Positions 8,740 through 18,143 of a DNA stretch of 64,000 bases are shown piece after piece. The DNA lies in NCBI GenBank assembly GCA_005239435.1, contig ML241305.1, positions 643,289 through 707,288 of the forward strand, in the 5' to 3' direction. A model generated the notes under the pieces. It was not told the origin of the DNA. It did no database searches and saw only the letters and a list, made by a program, of their open reading frames with translations. Origin of the DNA: Halorussus salinisoli (GTDB taxonomy: Archaea > Halobacteriota > Halobacteria > Halobacteriales > Haladaptataceae). Made by a program: the position numbers and the translations under genes. Within the stretch, counting starts at the first letter, position 1; the number at the start of each line of letters is the position of its first letter.

Positions 8740-10581
8740 ATGGTTCGGACGATGATTCAGGGTGGGCCGCCGCTGACAGCCGACGTACTCGTCGTCTTCG
8801 CCATCGTCGCGGTCGCGGTGGTGCTGTTCGTGACCGAGGCGATTCCGACCGACACGACCGCGCTCGCGGTCCTCGTCTCGCTGGTCGTCCTCCGCGAGTT
8901 CACGCACGTCTCGGCCGAGGAGGCCATCTCGGGGTTCGCCAGTCCCGCGACCGTCACCATCGTGGCGATGTACATCCTGAGTGCCGGCGTCGAGGAGACG
9001 GGGGTGGTCGAGCGACTGGAGGTCGTAGTCGCCCGGTTCACCGGCGGGGACAGAGGGCGACTCCTGACCGCGACGGTCGGCATCACCGGACCGCTCGCGG
9101 GCGTCGTCAACAACACACCGGTCGTCGCGCTGTTCATCCCGATGATTACCGACCTCGCCGACCGGACCCACACCTCGCCGTCGAAACTGCTGATTCCGCT
9201 GTCCTACGCCGCGATGCTCGGCGGGACGCTGACGCTGGTCGGCACCGCGACGAATCTGGTGGCGAGTTCCATCGCCGCCGACCTCGGGGTGGCGGGCACG
9301 CCGTTCTCGATGTTCGAGTTCACGCCTCTCGGCGTGGTGGTGTTGGTCGTCGGGTCGCTCTACCTACTGACCGTGGGCCAGTGGCTTCTGCCCGCCCGCA
9401 TCGCCCCTCACGACCTGACCGAGGAGTTCGGTCTGCAAGGCCGACTCGCGCGGGTGTACGTCCGGCCGTCGTCGTCGCTCGTGGGCCAGACCGTCGCCGA
9501 AGCCCGGCGCGACGACCTCAAGATCCTCCAGATAATCCGCGGCGACCAGACGCTCGTGGCCTCCCGGACCGACCGGGAGATAGAGGCGGGCGACGTGCTG
9601 ACCGTCAGGGCCGACGACGAGTCGGTTCGAGCGTTCGTCGAGGCGGCCGACCTCCGCCGCCTCCCGCGGGCGGAGGTGACCGAGGAGGAACTCGCGCTGG
9701 GCGAAGGTCGAGGGACGCTGGCGGAGGTCATCGTCCCCGAAGGCTCGGGACTGCTCGGGCAGGCGGTCGACGAGACCAAGATGGGCGACCGCTTCGACGC
9801 CACGGTGTTGGCGGTCCGACGGGGCAGCGAACTCGTCGTGGAGGACGTGGCCGACGAGGTACTGGGCGAGGGTGACGGACTGCTCGTCCACGCGACCCGG
9901 GCCGGTCTCGACCACCTCGAAGAGTCGGGCGACCTCCTCGTCACCGAGCGCGTCGGCGGCGGTCTCGACATCGAACCCGAACCGATCGACCGGCGTGAGG
10001 CCGCGCTCGCCATCGGCATCGTCGTCGGCGTTATCGCCGTCGCGGCGGCGAACCTGCTCCACATCGCCATCGCGGCGCTCGGCGGCGTGGTGGCGATGGT
10101 CGTCGGGAACGTCGTTCGGCCCGCCGACGCCTACGACGCGGTGAACTGGGAGGTCGTCTTCCTGCTGGCGGGCGTCATCCCGCTCGGACTGGCGATGGAC
10201 CAGACCGGGGCCGCCGAACTCCTCGCGTCCTACGTGACCGACGCGTCGGCGACGCTGCCCGCGATAGCCACGCTGGGACTGTTCTACCTCCTGACGGGGG
10301 TGCTGGCCAACCTCATCACGCCGGTCGCCAGCGTGGCGCTCGTCCTCCCAATCGCGGTCAGCACCGCGAGCGAGGTGGGCGCGAACGCCTTCGCGTTCAC
10401 GCTGGCGGTCACGTTCGCGGCCTCGACGGCCTTCATGACGCCGATGGGCTACCAGACGAACCTGATGGTCTACAGCCCCGGCGGGTATCGGTTCACCGAC
10501 TACGTTCGGGTGGGTGCGCCGCTACAACTGCTGTTGGCGGTGGTCACGACGCTCGGCATCGCTGTCATCTGGGGCGTGTGA
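8740..10581 (+). CDS. SLC13-type permease with two TrkA-C (RCK_C) domains
   Basis: 613 residues. An N-terminal half of hydrophobic helices (1-215) with ITGPLAGVVNNTPVVALFIPM and a C-terminal half (415-613) with LANLITPVASVALVLPIAVS form the divalent anion transporter/ArsB-like fold. Between them lie two TrkA-C-like domains: VRPSSSLVGQTVAEA and VIVPEGSGLLGQAVDE mark their starts. Such proteins are usually annotated as SLC13 (dicarboxylate/sulfate) permeases; substrate is not evident. An ATG at 8752 is an alternative start. Nearby genes do not suggest a substrate, although the wider region is rich in sulfur genes. Confidence 0.85.
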   Translation: MVRTMIQGGPPLTADVLVVFAIVAVAVVLFVTEAIPTDTTALAVLVSLVVLREFTHVSAEEAISGFASPATVTIVAMYILSAGVEETGVVERLEVVVARFTGGDRGRLLTATVGITGPLAGVVNNTPVVALFIPMITDLADRTHTSPSKLLIPLSYAAMLGGTLTLVGTATNLVASSIAADLGVAGTPFSMFEFTPLGVVVLVVGSLYLLTVGQWLLPARIAPHDLTEEFGLQGRLARVYVRPSSSLVGQTVAEARRDDLKILQIIRGDQTLVASRTDREIEAGDVLTVRADDESVRAFVEAADLRRLPRAEVTEEELALGEGRGTLAEVIVPEGSGLLGQAVDETKMGDRFDATVLAVRRGSELVVEDVADEVLGEGDGLLVHATRAGLDHLEESGDLLVTERVGGGLDIEPEPIDRREAALAIGIVVGVIAVAAANLLHIAIAALGGVVAMVVGNVVRPADAYDAVNWEVVFLLAGVIPLGLAMDQTGAAELLASYVTDASATLPAIATLGLFYLLTGVLANLITPVASVALVLPIAVSTASEVGANAFAFTLAVTFAASTAFMTPMGYQTNLMVYSPGGYRFTDYVRVGAPLQLLLAVVTTLGIAVIWGV

Positions 10582-10758
10582 GACGGCGCAGTGCGGTGTA
10601 AGTCGCCGCGGTGCGGTGTAAGACGCCACGGTGCGGTCAGAAGGAGACGTGACCCCGACCGCGACGCCGAGGACTACTCCGGCAACGCCGAGAGTATCGA
10701 GGTACAGAGCCCGAATCCAGACGGACGGTTGGTTCTACGCCGTTCGGTCGGTTCGCCC

Positions 10759-10983
10759 TCACTCCGTCGACTCGCCCGAAGTCGTGTCGATGCCGAGCAG
10801 CGCGTTCCCGCCGCAGTGCTGGCTCTGGGCGTTCCGGAGTAACCCGGCCCCTGCGATGGCCGCAGTCGCCGCGGTCACGCGCTGGTCGTCGAGGTACGCG
10901 CTGATGGCGACGGCGACCAGCCAGATACCCAGCACGCCTCTGACGATGCGGTCGATACCGCCGACGTTCTGCTGGTACTCCAT
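10759..10983 (-). CDS. YgaP-like DUF2892 membrane protein
   Basis: 74 residues. MEYQQNVGGIDRIVRGVLGI matches the start of DUF2892 inner-membrane proteins (QNVGxxDRxxR). Two hydrophobic segments (16-32 and 40-54) follow, with a late CGGN near where family members carry their cysteine. Members are often linked to rhodanese/YgaP sulfur proteins. An independent gene with ATG start; the region 10582-10758 beside it holds no convincing gene. Confidence 0.8.
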   Translation of the reverse strand: MEYQQNVGGIDRIVRGVLGIWLVAVAISAYLDDQRVTAATAAIAGAGLLRNAQSQHCGGNALLGIDTTSGESTE

Positions 10984-11095
10984 ACGGGATTGTACGGGCA
11001 GATGAAATTTATAGTTCAGGGAGCAAGCGAGTTCGTGGAGACGGACAGTCGGAAAGTGGTCTGCGCTCTCCGAAGTGTTACGCCGCGAGAAGTAG

Positions 11096-11169
11096 TCCGC
11101 CCTCCCCGATTTGAACGGGGGACAAGTCGATCTACAGTCGACTGCTCTACCAGTCTGAGCTAAGGGCGG
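11096..11169 (-). tRNA. tRNA-Tyr (GTA anticodon)
   Basis: Read on the minus strand it folds as a complete cloverleaf: acceptor CCGCCCT pairs with AGGGCGG, D arm GCTC...GAGC, anticodon arm GTCGA-CTGTAGA-TCGAC, and T arm CCCCG-TTCAAAT-CGGGG. The anticodon GTA reads tyrosine codons. The C1-G72 pair and A73 fit archaeal tRNA-Tyr. No CCA is encoded and no intron is seen. Confidence 0.96.
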
Positions 11170-11700
11170 GCACGTGGTTTCACGTAGGTGCCCTACCGGA
11201 CTTAAGGGTTATTATTCATTGGTACCGTGCTCCCTTCCAGCGAACCACAAAAGGGACGACGCGTGCGCTCCCGCGACAGGCACGTAGGCAGTCACGCCCG
11301 CGTGCGTGCTCGTTCGGCGCGCTCACGGCCGAAGGCCGTACTCGGAGACACGTCGATCGGCCTATCTAGTCAATGTAGACATTTCGCAAACGAATGTTTA
11401 TATGTTTATCAGCAATATATGGGTGTCTCTACGAGTGCCACGTTTGGGCGGCGCGTCTCGCTCGAACGCGGGCGAACCCGTCGGACGCTTCGCAGGGAGT
11501 CGCGTTCCAGGTCCGAAAGCCGAGTCCGTCCGACTACCGGAACTCATCACCCATCTATCATACTGAAGCGAGTCCGAAAGCGGACGTTCCGGTCCCGGAA
11601 ACCGCAATCGAGCGCCGTGTCTTCCAACGTCTCCCGCGAGTCAGACATGTTTGGGAAGATTGAAATAGGATGGTCGTAATAGTGTGAGTCGAACTGCCAC
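11170..11700. other. Non-coding stretch between tRNA-Tyr and cdrL
   Basis: About 530 bases without a supported gene. An AT-rich patch near 11385-11425 (including TGTTTATATG) could be a promoter for an unseen short transcript. The tRNA promoter lies near 11200-11215 on the minus strand. The frames that cross the rest look like random GC-rich sequence. Confidence 0.5.
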
Positions 11701-12357
11701 ATGAGCAAGATAACCTTCCGCGCCGACGAGGAACTCGTCGAGCGCATCGAAGCGCGCGACGCCTCGAAGAGCGAGATCATGCGCGAGGCCCTTCGCGCGT
11801 ACCTCGACGGTCCCGAGCGCGGACGCGACGCGGGCGCAGAGCGCGCCGCGAGTGCGGGGGGCGTTGGCGACCACGCGGACGCTCAGGACTCGGGGCACGG
11901 CGAGCGTCGGAGCGCCGACAGCCTCGACGCGATGCTCGCCGAGCGCGTGGACGAACTCGTCGCGGAGCGACTCGCCGCGCGGGAGGCGCGGGAGCGCCAG
12001 CGCGCAACCGAGCGCGCGCAGGACGTAAACGTCAACGTCACGCTCGAAACCGACGCCGCTCGGACCGACGACCCGGCGGTAACGCGACAAACTCGCGCGT
12101 CGGACGTACCGTCCGACGACCGCGGGTCCGGCGACCGGCCGGACGCCGAGGAGAGCGGCCGACCGGCCGAGACCGAAAAGGACTGCGGGCAGTGCGGCGA
12201 GTCGCTGTCCGACGACCACGTCTACTGTCCGAACTGCGGGGAGAAAGCCGCCCGGCGCGTCTTCTGCGAGTGCGGCGACGAGGTGCGGTCCGACTGGGGG
12301 TTCTGCCCGAGCTGCGGTCGCAGAACGCCCGCCGCCGACGTTCTCGACCGGTCGTAA
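11701..12357 (+). CDS. cdrL: CdrL-like ribbon-helix-helix/zinc-ribbon protein
   Basis: 218 residues. An N-terminal ribbon-helix-helix (MSKITFRADEELVERIEARD...SKSEIMREALRAYL, 1-38) is followed by a long acidic linker and two C-terminal zinc ribbons (CGQCG/CPNCG and CECG/CPSCG, 160-210). In haloarchaea the CdrS-CdrL pair of RHH proteins lies beside ftsZ2 and controls cell-division genes. Position immediately upstream of cdrS-ftsZ2 supports the call. Its stop codon falls inside the first GTAAGAC half-site of the downstream promoter region. Name is by context and domain content. Confidence 0.82.
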   Translation: MSKITFRADEELVERIEARDASKSEIMREALRAYLDGPERGRDAGAERAASAGGVGDHADAQDSGHGERRSADSLDAMLAERVDELVAERLAAREARERQRATERAQDVNVNVTLETDAARTDDPAVTRQTRASDVPSDDRGSGDRPDAEESGRPAETEKDCGQCGESLSDDHVYCPNCGEKAARRVFCECGDEVRSDWGFCPSCGRRTPAADVLDRS

Positions 12358-12519
12358 GACAGCGTTTTACACCGGGCGTTAATTATTTAAGTTTTGACTA
12401 TGTGGATATGGTCGCGTAAGACGGTCGTCTTACACAGTGTCGGGGAACGGGCGAACTGCCCGATTCCCGCGGTTTCACGGTGTAAGACAGGACGCGCGGG
12501 AAGTTGCGTGCCGTCTTAC
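12354..12519 (+). promoter_or_regulatory. cdrS-ftsZ2 control region with GTAAGAC half-sites
   Basis: The heptamer GTAAGAC occurs at 12354, 12416 and 12482, and its complement GTCTTAC at 12427 and 12513. 12416-12433 forms a perfect inverted repeat with a four-base spacer (GGTC). 12482-12519 is a second, widely spaced inverted pair. An AT-rich TTAATTATTTAAG box lies at 12379-12391. The arrangement looks like operators for a ribbon-helix-helix regulator, most simply CdrS or CdrL themselves. Confidence 0.65.
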
Positions 12520-12542
12520 TAACACAGGGGAAATTACAGAAC

Positions 12543-12725
12543 ATGGAGCGTGTGACACTCCGCATTCCGAAACAGCAGATAGAAGAGGTCGAACAGATGG
12601 TCGAAACGGGAGAGTTCCCGAACCGGAGCGAAGCGATCCGGGCCGCTGTTCGAGATATGTTGAACGAACAAGAGGAGGGCACGACCGAACAGACGACGAA
12701 CAAGCGGTCGTGGGCGAAGGTGTAG
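12543..12725 (+). CDS. cdrS: CdrS-like short ribbon-helix-helix regulator
   Basis: 60 residues: [20 protein letters not shown] followed by [18 protein letters not shown] is a complete ribbon-helix-helix domain. A short polar tail follows. The ATG beginning MERVTL was chosen because the strand starts there; 13 upstream residues in frame are not domain-like. It ends three bases before ftsZ2, so the two are almost certainly cotranscribed. In Halobacterium, CdrS is known to coordinate ftsZ2 expression with cell growth. Confidence 0.9.
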   Translation: MERVTLRIPKQQIEEVEQMVETGEFPNRSEAIRAAVRDMLNEQEEGTTEQTTNKRSWAKV

Positions 12726-12728
12726 ATT

Positions 12729-13952
12729 ATGCAGGACATCGTTCAAGACGCCTTGGCGAACGCCGAAGAAGAGAGCCGCGAGATGGACGCCTCGATGGAC
12801 GGCGACGAGTTCGGGGACCCCCGAATCGTCATCGTCGGCTGTGGAGGCGCAGGCAACAACACCGTCAACCGACTCTACAACATCGGCGTCGAAGGCGCAG
12901 ATACGGTCGCTATCAACACCGACAAACAGCACCTCAAGATGATCGAGGCCGACACGAAGATTCTGGTCGGCAAGAGCCTGACCAACGGTCTCGGCGCTGG
13001 CGGCGACCCCTCGATGGGCGAGCGCGCCACCGAGATGGCCCAGGGTACCATCAAGGAGGTACTCGGCGACGCGGACCTCGTGTTCGTCACCGCCGGGATG
13101 GGCGGCGGCACCGGTACCGGAGCCGCGCCGGTCGTCTCGAAGATCGCCAAAGAGCAGGGCGCAATCGTCGTCGGGATGGTCTCGACGCCGTTCAACGTCG
13201 AGCGCGCCCGCACGGTGAAGGCCGAAGAGGGGCTCGAGAAGCTCCGCAACGAAGCCGACTCCATCATCGTGCTGGACAACAACCGACTGCTCGACTACGT
13301 CCCGAACCTGCCCATCGGCAAGGCGTTCTCGGTGATGGACCAGATCATCGCCGAGACGGTCAAGGGTATTTCGGAGACGATTACTCAGCCCTCGCTCATC
13401 AACCTCGACTACGCCGACATGACCTCGATCATGAATCAGGGCGGAGTTGCGGTGATGTTGGTCGGCGAGACCCAGGACAAGAACAAGACCGAGGAGGTCG
13501 TCCGGGACGCGATGAACCACCCGCTTCTCGACGTGGACTACAGGGGCGCGTCGGGCGGACTGGTCCACATCACGGGCGGACCGGACCTCACGCTGAAGGA
13601 GGCCGAATCCATCGCCAGCAACATCACCGAGCGCCTCGAAGCCAGTGCGAACGTCATCTGGGGCGCGCGCATTCAGGACAACTACAAGGGCAAGGTCCGG
13701 GTCATGGCCATCATGACCGGCGTCCAGAGCGCACAGGTCCTCGGCCCGAGCACCCAGAAGCAGGCCGACAAGTCCCGCCAGCAGATGGGCGACGTCGACG
13801 CCAAGTCGTTCGACGCCAGCCAGAACGTCGACGACGTCGGTGGTCTCGGCGAAACCCACGGCGCGGACGAATCGGGTGACTCGTGGGGTGCCAAGAGTGA
13901 CGGCGGACAGGATAAGGTAGAGCGGAACAACGGTCTCGACGTAATTCGCTGA
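12729..13952 (+). CDS. ftsZ2: Cell division protein FtsZ2
   Basis: 407 residues. GTP-binding core: [17 protein letters not shown] (~35-50), tubulin signature [12 protein letters not shown] (~123), and the T7 loop NLDYADM near residue 225. The N-terminal [20 protein letters not shown] extension and the Gln/Asp-rich C-terminal tail fit the archaeal FtsZ2 group, which acts in constriction of the haloarchaeal division ring. Cotranscribed with cdrS. The final residues GLDVIR may form the conserved C-terminal interaction peptide. Confidence 0.95.
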   Translation: MQDIVQDALANAEEESREMDASMDGDEFGDPRIVIVGCGGAGNNTVNRLYNIGVEGADTVAINTDKQHLKMIEADTKILVGKSLTNGLGAGGDPSMGERATEMAQGTIKEVLGDADLVFVTAGMGGGTGTGAAPVVSKIAKEQGAIVVGMVSTPFNVERARTVKAEEGLEKLRNEADSIIVLDNNRLLDYVPNLPIGKAFSVMDQIIAETVKGISETITQPSLINLDYADMTSIMNQGGVAVMLVGETQDKNKTEEVVRDAMNHPLLDVDYRGASGGLVHITGGPDLTLKEAESIASNITERLEASANVIWGARIQDNYKGKVRVMAIMTGVQSAQVLGPSTQKQADKSRQQMGDVDAKSFDASQNVDDVGGLGETHGADESGDSWGAKSDGGQDKVERNNGLDVIR

Positions 13953-14188
13953 CCGCGGTCGATTTTCGGTCGGTGCCGTCGGAGAACGTGTTCGCGTCCT
14001 TTTTCGGGAGGAAATTCGAACGCGGAGCCACCGTTTCGAGAGCGCTGCTCGTGACCGAGAGTGCGACTACCAGAATCGAGGAGTGCGTGACGTTCGGAAA
14101 TGGAGTCGTGACGGGGTAGAAAGTCTCCCCGTGCTTGCGGTCGTGGCTGTGGAACCGAGCGCGTCCCGCCCGGCGGTGGCCTGGAGAA

Positions 14189-15160
14189 TCAGACGGCGTG
14201 AATCGATTCGAGGAGGGAGCACTTCCGACAGACGTCGCGCGTGGTAGAGGCTCCGCACTGCTCGCACTCGCCGAGGTCGGTGTCGCCTTCCTCGCGCGCG
14301 CCGAACTCGCTGGCGGCCAGCGACGCGAGTTCCTCGTAGCCGGCCATGATAGAGTGACGAGTTCCCGGGTGATTCTCTTCGAGTTGGTAGAGAAGTTCCT
14401 GAATTTCGCCGCGGTAGGCCTCGCTGGCGTGGGGGCACTCCGTGATGTGGGCCGGGAGGTCTTCGAGGTGGGCGTAGAGCGCGACCTCCTTCTCGGGCAC
14501 GTCCCGGAGGGGTTTGGCGCGGGGCACGAAGTCGTCCTGTTCGCCTCGCTCCTCGAAGTTGCCGAGGCTCGCGTCGAAGTGCTTGGCGATCTGGGACACG
14601 TCGCCTTCGAGGAAGTTCATCAATGCAGTCTCGGCCTCGTCGTCGAGGTTGTGGCCCGTGAGGAGTTTGTCGGCGTCGAACTTCTCGGCGTACTTCGAGA
14701 GCAGGTCGCGCCGGAACACCCCGCAGTAGGCGCAGGCCGCCATCCCCTCGGGGTCTTTCTCCACTACGTCGTCCATCTGCACGTCGAACTCCTCCTCGTA
14801 GGTGACGAGTTCGTGGCGAATGCCCAACTCCTCGGTCAGTTCCTCGCAGGCGTCCACGCTCTGGTCGCGGTAGCCCTCGATGCCCTCGTGAATCGTGAGC
14901 GCGACGAGTTCGATTCGAGGGTCCTTCTCGAAGGTTCGATAGAGGATGTCGGTCAGCACGACGCTGTCCTTGCCGCCCGACAGGCCGACGACCCAGGTCT
15001 GTGGGTTCTCGGGCGTGGCGTCGCTGGGAACGAGGTCGTCTTCCCGAATTCGACGCCGAACTCGCTTGTCCACGGAGGCGACGAAGTGTTCCTCGCAGAG
15101 ATGTAGCCCCGAGTAGGCGGCGTTCATCACCGCCTCCCGGCCGCATTTGTCGCAGTCCAT
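14189..15160 (-). CDS. ncsA: tRNA 2-thiolation protein NcsA (TtcA/CTU1 family)
   Basis: 323 residues. N-terminal zinc ribbon CDKCGREA...CEEHF, PP-loop GLSGGKDSVV near residue 60, CAYCG at about 135, GHNLDDEAET, and a C-terminal CEQCG...CRKC zinc ribbon are the full signature of the Ncs6/NcsA group. It adenylates and thiolates U34 of tRNAs, using sulfur carried by a ubiquitin-like SAMP that is activated by the E1 enzyme UbaA (gene at 38039). The ATG beginning MDCDKCG was chosen since the in-frame upstream residues precede the zinc ribbon without conservation. Confidence 0.92.
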   Translation of the reverse strand: MDCDKCGREAVMNAAYSGLHLCEEHFVASVDKRVRRRIREDDLVPSDATPENPQTWVVGLSGGKDSVVLTDILYRTFEKDPRIELVALTIHEGIEGYRDQSVDACEELTEELGIRHELVTYEEEFDVQMDDVVEKDPEGMAACAYCGVFRRDLLSKYAEKFDADKLLTGHNLDDEAETALMNFLEGDVSQIAKHFDASLGNFEERGEQDDFVPRAKPLRDVPEKEVALYAHLEDLPAHITECPHASEAYRGEIQELLYQLEENHPGTRHSIMAGYEELASLAASEFGAREEGDTDLGECEQCGASTTRDVCRKCSLLESIHAV

Positions 15161-15412
15161 CGGGTGGAGGTTTCGGTTCCGGGCGTTTGTCGGTTTCGCC
15201 TCGAACCTATAAATGAAATAGCGCGATATCAAATCTGCGGCAGGTCAGAAATGCGGTGGCCGTTCTCTCGGCCGAGAGACGGCAGGGACCCTATACGGCA
15301 GAAACCCCTCGAATCCCGATAACTGACTCTAGAGGCATTTACGACCCTCTCCAAGGCTGATTCGAGATTTCGAGGTGATCGTGATTCGGACCGACTCCGA
15401 CGAGTCCACACC

Positions 15413-15448
15413 GAGGAATAAGGCCACCACGAGGAATAAGGCCACAGA
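15413..15448 (+). repeat. Two 18-base tandem units before a small gene
   Basis: GAGGAATAAGGCCAC occurs at 15413 and again at 15431. The pair lies 17-50 bases upstream of the small protein gene at 15465 and contains AATAAGG, which may contribute to its promoter. Confidence 0.4.
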
Positions 15449-15464
15449 GCGCGTACGACGGTGC

Positions 15465-15704
15465 ATGCCTGTGGGTGGGTACGACCCCGAGGATTTGGAC
15501 GAGAAGCTCTCGGACCTGATGGACGCGAAGGGCCGCGACCCCTCGAACTGGTTGACCGACGAGGAACTCGTGGCGTGGGAGAACGGCGAGAGCCTACTGG
15601 AACTGCTCGACGAGGACGACATCCACGAGTTGCTCCGGAAGGAGGGCGACGTTCCCGGCGAGGAGCGCGACGAAGCGGGTGACTCCGACGCCAGAGCCGA
15701 GTGA
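15465..15704 (+). CDS. Small acidic protein of unknown function
   Basis: 79 residues, highly acidic: MPVGGYDPEDLDEKLSDLMD, WLTDEELVAWENGESLLELL and a DDIHELLRKEG segment suggest three amphipathic helices. No metal or nucleotide motif. The ATG was chosen because upstream residues are Arg/Thr-rich repeats translated from the tandem unit. It is 12 bases before the next gene and probably cotranscribed with it. Family not recognised. Confidence 0.65.
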   Translation: MPVGGYDPEDLDEKLSDLMDAKGRDPSNWLTDEELVAWENGESLLELLDEDDIHELLRKEGDVPGEERDEAGDSDARAE

Positions 15705-15716
15705 GTTCCGGCCCTC

Positions 15717-16313
15717 ATGCGCCGCGTATCTCAGATCGGAGTCCTCCACGAGTGGCTTCGGGTGGAGCGTAGCCACCCCGAAGAGGACTGGTTCCCCGTC
15801 GAATCGCTGTCCGAGCGGGAGGCACTCGACGAACTGCTGGACCGGAAGCCCGGTGCGGCCGGGTTCATCTGGCGCGACGCCCCGGTGAAGTGGTACGAGA
15901 CGACGCTCCACCGCGAGGACTTCGAGCGACTCCAGTTAGTCGAGGGACCGCCCGATCTCCGCTGGCGCGCCCTCTCGCCGGACGGGACGGTCCGCGGTGC
16001 GGCCGACCGAATCGCCCGCGGCGACCCCGACGAGTTGACGGCCGAGACGGGCGTGGACGTGGAAACGGTGGTGGAGTTCCGCGAGGAGATGCCCGAGGGA
16101 CCGCTGGTCCTCTCGACGCGGGAGGGATGTGTCCCGCGATTCGTGGCCGACGGCAACCACCGCGCGGTGGCGCTTGCGCTCCGGATGCGCTCGGGCGATT
16201 TTTCGCCACAGCGGGCGTATCTGGGCGTCGGAAGCAATCGCGTAGCGAAACCACTGTCGGAGCGACTCTGCGGGGCAGTCGAGAGTCTCCTCGACTGGCG
16301 GTTCGATCGGTAG
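15717..16313 (+). CDS. Conserved hypothetical protein with ParB/Srx-like DGNHR motif
   Basis: 198 residues. The C-terminal part contains RFVADGNHRAVALALRM (~140-156), which resembles the D-G-x-H-R segment of ParB/sulfiredoxin-fold nucleases, while the N-terminal half (LSEREALDELLDRKP, GFIWRDAPVKWYET) has no recognised domain. The likely role is unknown; a nucleotide-binding or nuclease-like activity is only a motif-level suggestion. It follows the small acidic gene closely. Confidence 0.7.
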   Translation: MRRVSQIGVLHEWLRVERSHPEEDWFPVESLSEREALDELLDRKPGAAGFIWRDAPVKWYETTLHREDFERLQLVEGPPDLRWRALSPDGTVRGAADRIARGDPDELTAETGVDVETVVEFREEMPEGPLVLSTREGCVPRFVADGNHRAVALALRMRSGDFSPQRAYLGVGSNRVAKPLSERLCGAVESLLDWRFDR

Positions 16314-16429
16314 CTGGCTATCTTCGGTCTCCGGAGTCCGCTGGCGGGGTTTCGTGGCCAAAGAACGATAAGTCGGCCCGTCGTATCCCGGTCGGACGGC
16401 CGAACGCCGTCGGAACGGGAACGAGGAGC

Positions 16430-17476
16430 ATGTCAGCACGGTCACTCTACTTTACGGGAGATCGCGAGGTCGAAGTGCGCGAGCGCGAGATAGCCGACCC
16501 CGGCGAAGGGGAGGTCCGGGTCCGGGCCGAGCGGTCGGCGATCAGTCCCGGGACCGAGCTCCTGGTCTACCGTAGCGAAGTGCCTTCGGGGATGGCCACC
16601 GACGCGGAACTCGACGCCCTGACGGGGACCTTCGAGTTCCCGTTTCGGTACGGCTACGCGGTCGTCGGCCGGGTGACGGCGACCGGGCCGGGCGTCGATG
16701 GCTCGTGGGAGGACCGGCGCGTGTTCGGGTTCAACCCCCACGAGAGTCACTTCTGCGCGCCGGTCTCGGAGGTGCTGGCGGTGCCCGAGGACTGCTCGGC
16801 CGTGGCCGCTACCTTCCTGCCGAACGTCGAGACGGCGGTCAACTTCCTCCAGGACGGCGCGCCGCGCCTCGGCGAGCGCGTGGCCGTCTTCGGGCAGGGC
16901 GTGGTCGGCCTGCTGACCACCGCGCTACTGGCCGACTGCCCGCTGGAGTCGCTGGTGACGGTGGACCGCCACGCCGCCCGCCGCGAGCGGTCGCTGGAAC
17001 TCGGAGCCGATTCGGCGCTCGACCCCGACGAGCGTGGCCCCGACGCGGTAGACGCTGGCGAGCGCATCCGAGAGCGATTGGGAGGTACCGACGGCGACGG
17101 AGCAGACGGCGCGGACCTGACCTACGAACTCTCGGGGTGTCCAGACGCGCTCGACTCTGCCATCTCGGCGACGGGCTACGACGGCCGGGTCGTGGTCGGG
17201 TCGTGGTACGGCACTAAACCGACGGAACTGGACCTCGGCGGGCGATTCCACCGGAGTCGAGTCAGCCTCGAAAGCAGTCAGGTCAGCACCATCGACCCGG
17301 AACTCCGGGGCCGGTGGTCGAAAGACCGCAGGTTGAGCGTGGCGTGGGACCGACTCCGGGACGTGGACCCCGAGCAGTTCGTGACCCACGAGTTCGAAAT
17401 CGGGGAGGCGGGCGAGGCGTATCGGCTGTTGGACGAGCGCCCGGAGGAGACGCTTGGCGTCGTGTTTCGGTACTGA
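16430..17476 (+). CDS. Medium-chain dehydrogenase (zinc-type alcohol dehydrogenase superfamily)
   Basis: 348 residues. An N-terminal GroES-like domain with ERSAISPGTELLVYRSEVP, then a Rossmann fold with GERVAVFGQGVVGLLTTALL (~145-163) and VTVDRHAARRERSLELGA. The classical catalytic-zinc GHE segment is absent, so it may be a zinc-independent member such as those related to BchC-type dehydrogenases. ATG at 16430 was chosen at MSARSLYFTG. It precedes, across a repeat block, the PTPS-like/glycosyltransferase/methyltransferase genes and may act in the same pathway. Confidence 0.8.
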   Translation: MSARSLYFTGDREVEVREREIADPGEGEVRVRAERSAISPGTELLVYRSEVPSGMATDAELDALTGTFEFPFRYGYAVVGRVTATGPGVDGSWEDRRVFGFNPHESHFCAPVSEVLAVPEDCSAVAATFLPNVETAVNFLQDGAPRLGERVAVFGQGVVGLLTTALLADCPLESLVTVDRHAARRERSLELGADSALDPDERGPDAVDAGERIRERLGGTDGDGADGADLTYELSGCPDALDSAISATGYDGRVVVGSWYGTKPTELDLGGRFHRSRVSLESSQVSTIDPELRGRWSKDRRLSVAWDRLRDVDPEQFVTHEFEIGEAGEAYRLLDERPEETLGVVFRY

Positions 17477-17523
17477 GATCGGTTTCGATACGGGAGTTCC
17501 GGTCGTCTCGTGGACGCGTTTGG

Positions 17524-17900
17524 GGCTAGCTACTCGATAGAACGGAGGGAAGCTAGCTACTCCGTGAGCCACGGAAGACCGCACGGCACAGCACCGCAAC
17601 CCCACAACTGCACCGCGACCGCAGGCCACACCCCTCCCCGACCGATTCGCTCACTCGCTCCGCTCGTTCGCTCGTCCACCGTCGGTGCGTGCCTCCGACG
17701 AGCGTGCTGTCACGTCCGTTCCCGCAGACACCGGAGGACAAACGGCGTCCTCCGAACCTGCGGTCACCTCCGTTCCCGCAGGTACCAGCAGACGAACCGC
17801 GTCTGCCGAGCCTGCACTCGCTTCGCTCGACAAGACTCCGCTCCCGACGACCGCGCGCGTTGGCGAGTCTCCGAGAGGTCGCGCCAGCGCGCACCGGGCG
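17524..17900 (+). repeat. Dispersed intergenic repeat, copy B
   Basis: The left end AAGCTAGCTACTCCGTGAGCC closely matches the reverse complement of copy C (one extra base), followed by CCGCAACCCCACAACTGCACCGC, also shared in pattern with copy C. The right end GCGCCAGCGCGCACCGGG resembles the common right end of copies A and C. The middle holds direct repeats built on ACGTCCGTTCCCGCAGACACC-like and TCCGTTCCCGCAGGTACC-like units near 17711-17790. No gene is seen in 17477-18143. Confidence 0.6.
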
Positions 17901-18143
17901 TCGTCCTGTTAGAACGGTTCTCCGTTCCTAAACGAACAAATATCGTTTCTAAAAACGTATCTACGATTCTCGTCGCAGACGCTCCGGCGTTCAGTCGCGC
18001 GATAGCACAGACCACTCCACGTCGGGGGATAATGGGGTGGGCTTTCGAGAGGTCCGTCGCCGTGATTCTCGTCGTGGCGGTGGCGATACGTAGCGAGTCT
18101 AGCCCCCGACTTTCAAGCCGATGGCCGTCGTGCCCTACGTGGA

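Noticed and set aside
10582..10758. Possible minus-strand membrane peptide (WIRALYLDTLGVAGVVLG)
   Set aside because: One hydrophobic run is seen but there is no acceptable start codon after the preceding stop and no neighbour support.
11398..11607. Minus-strand 69-codon frame upstream of cdrL
   Set aside because: Basic, low-complexity translation with no conserved motif, crossing an AT-rich probable promoter.
17620..17880. Short direct repeats that could suggest a CRISPR array
   Set aside because: Units are irregular, not of constant length, without unique spacers, and part of dispersed repeat copy B; no cas genes are in the window.
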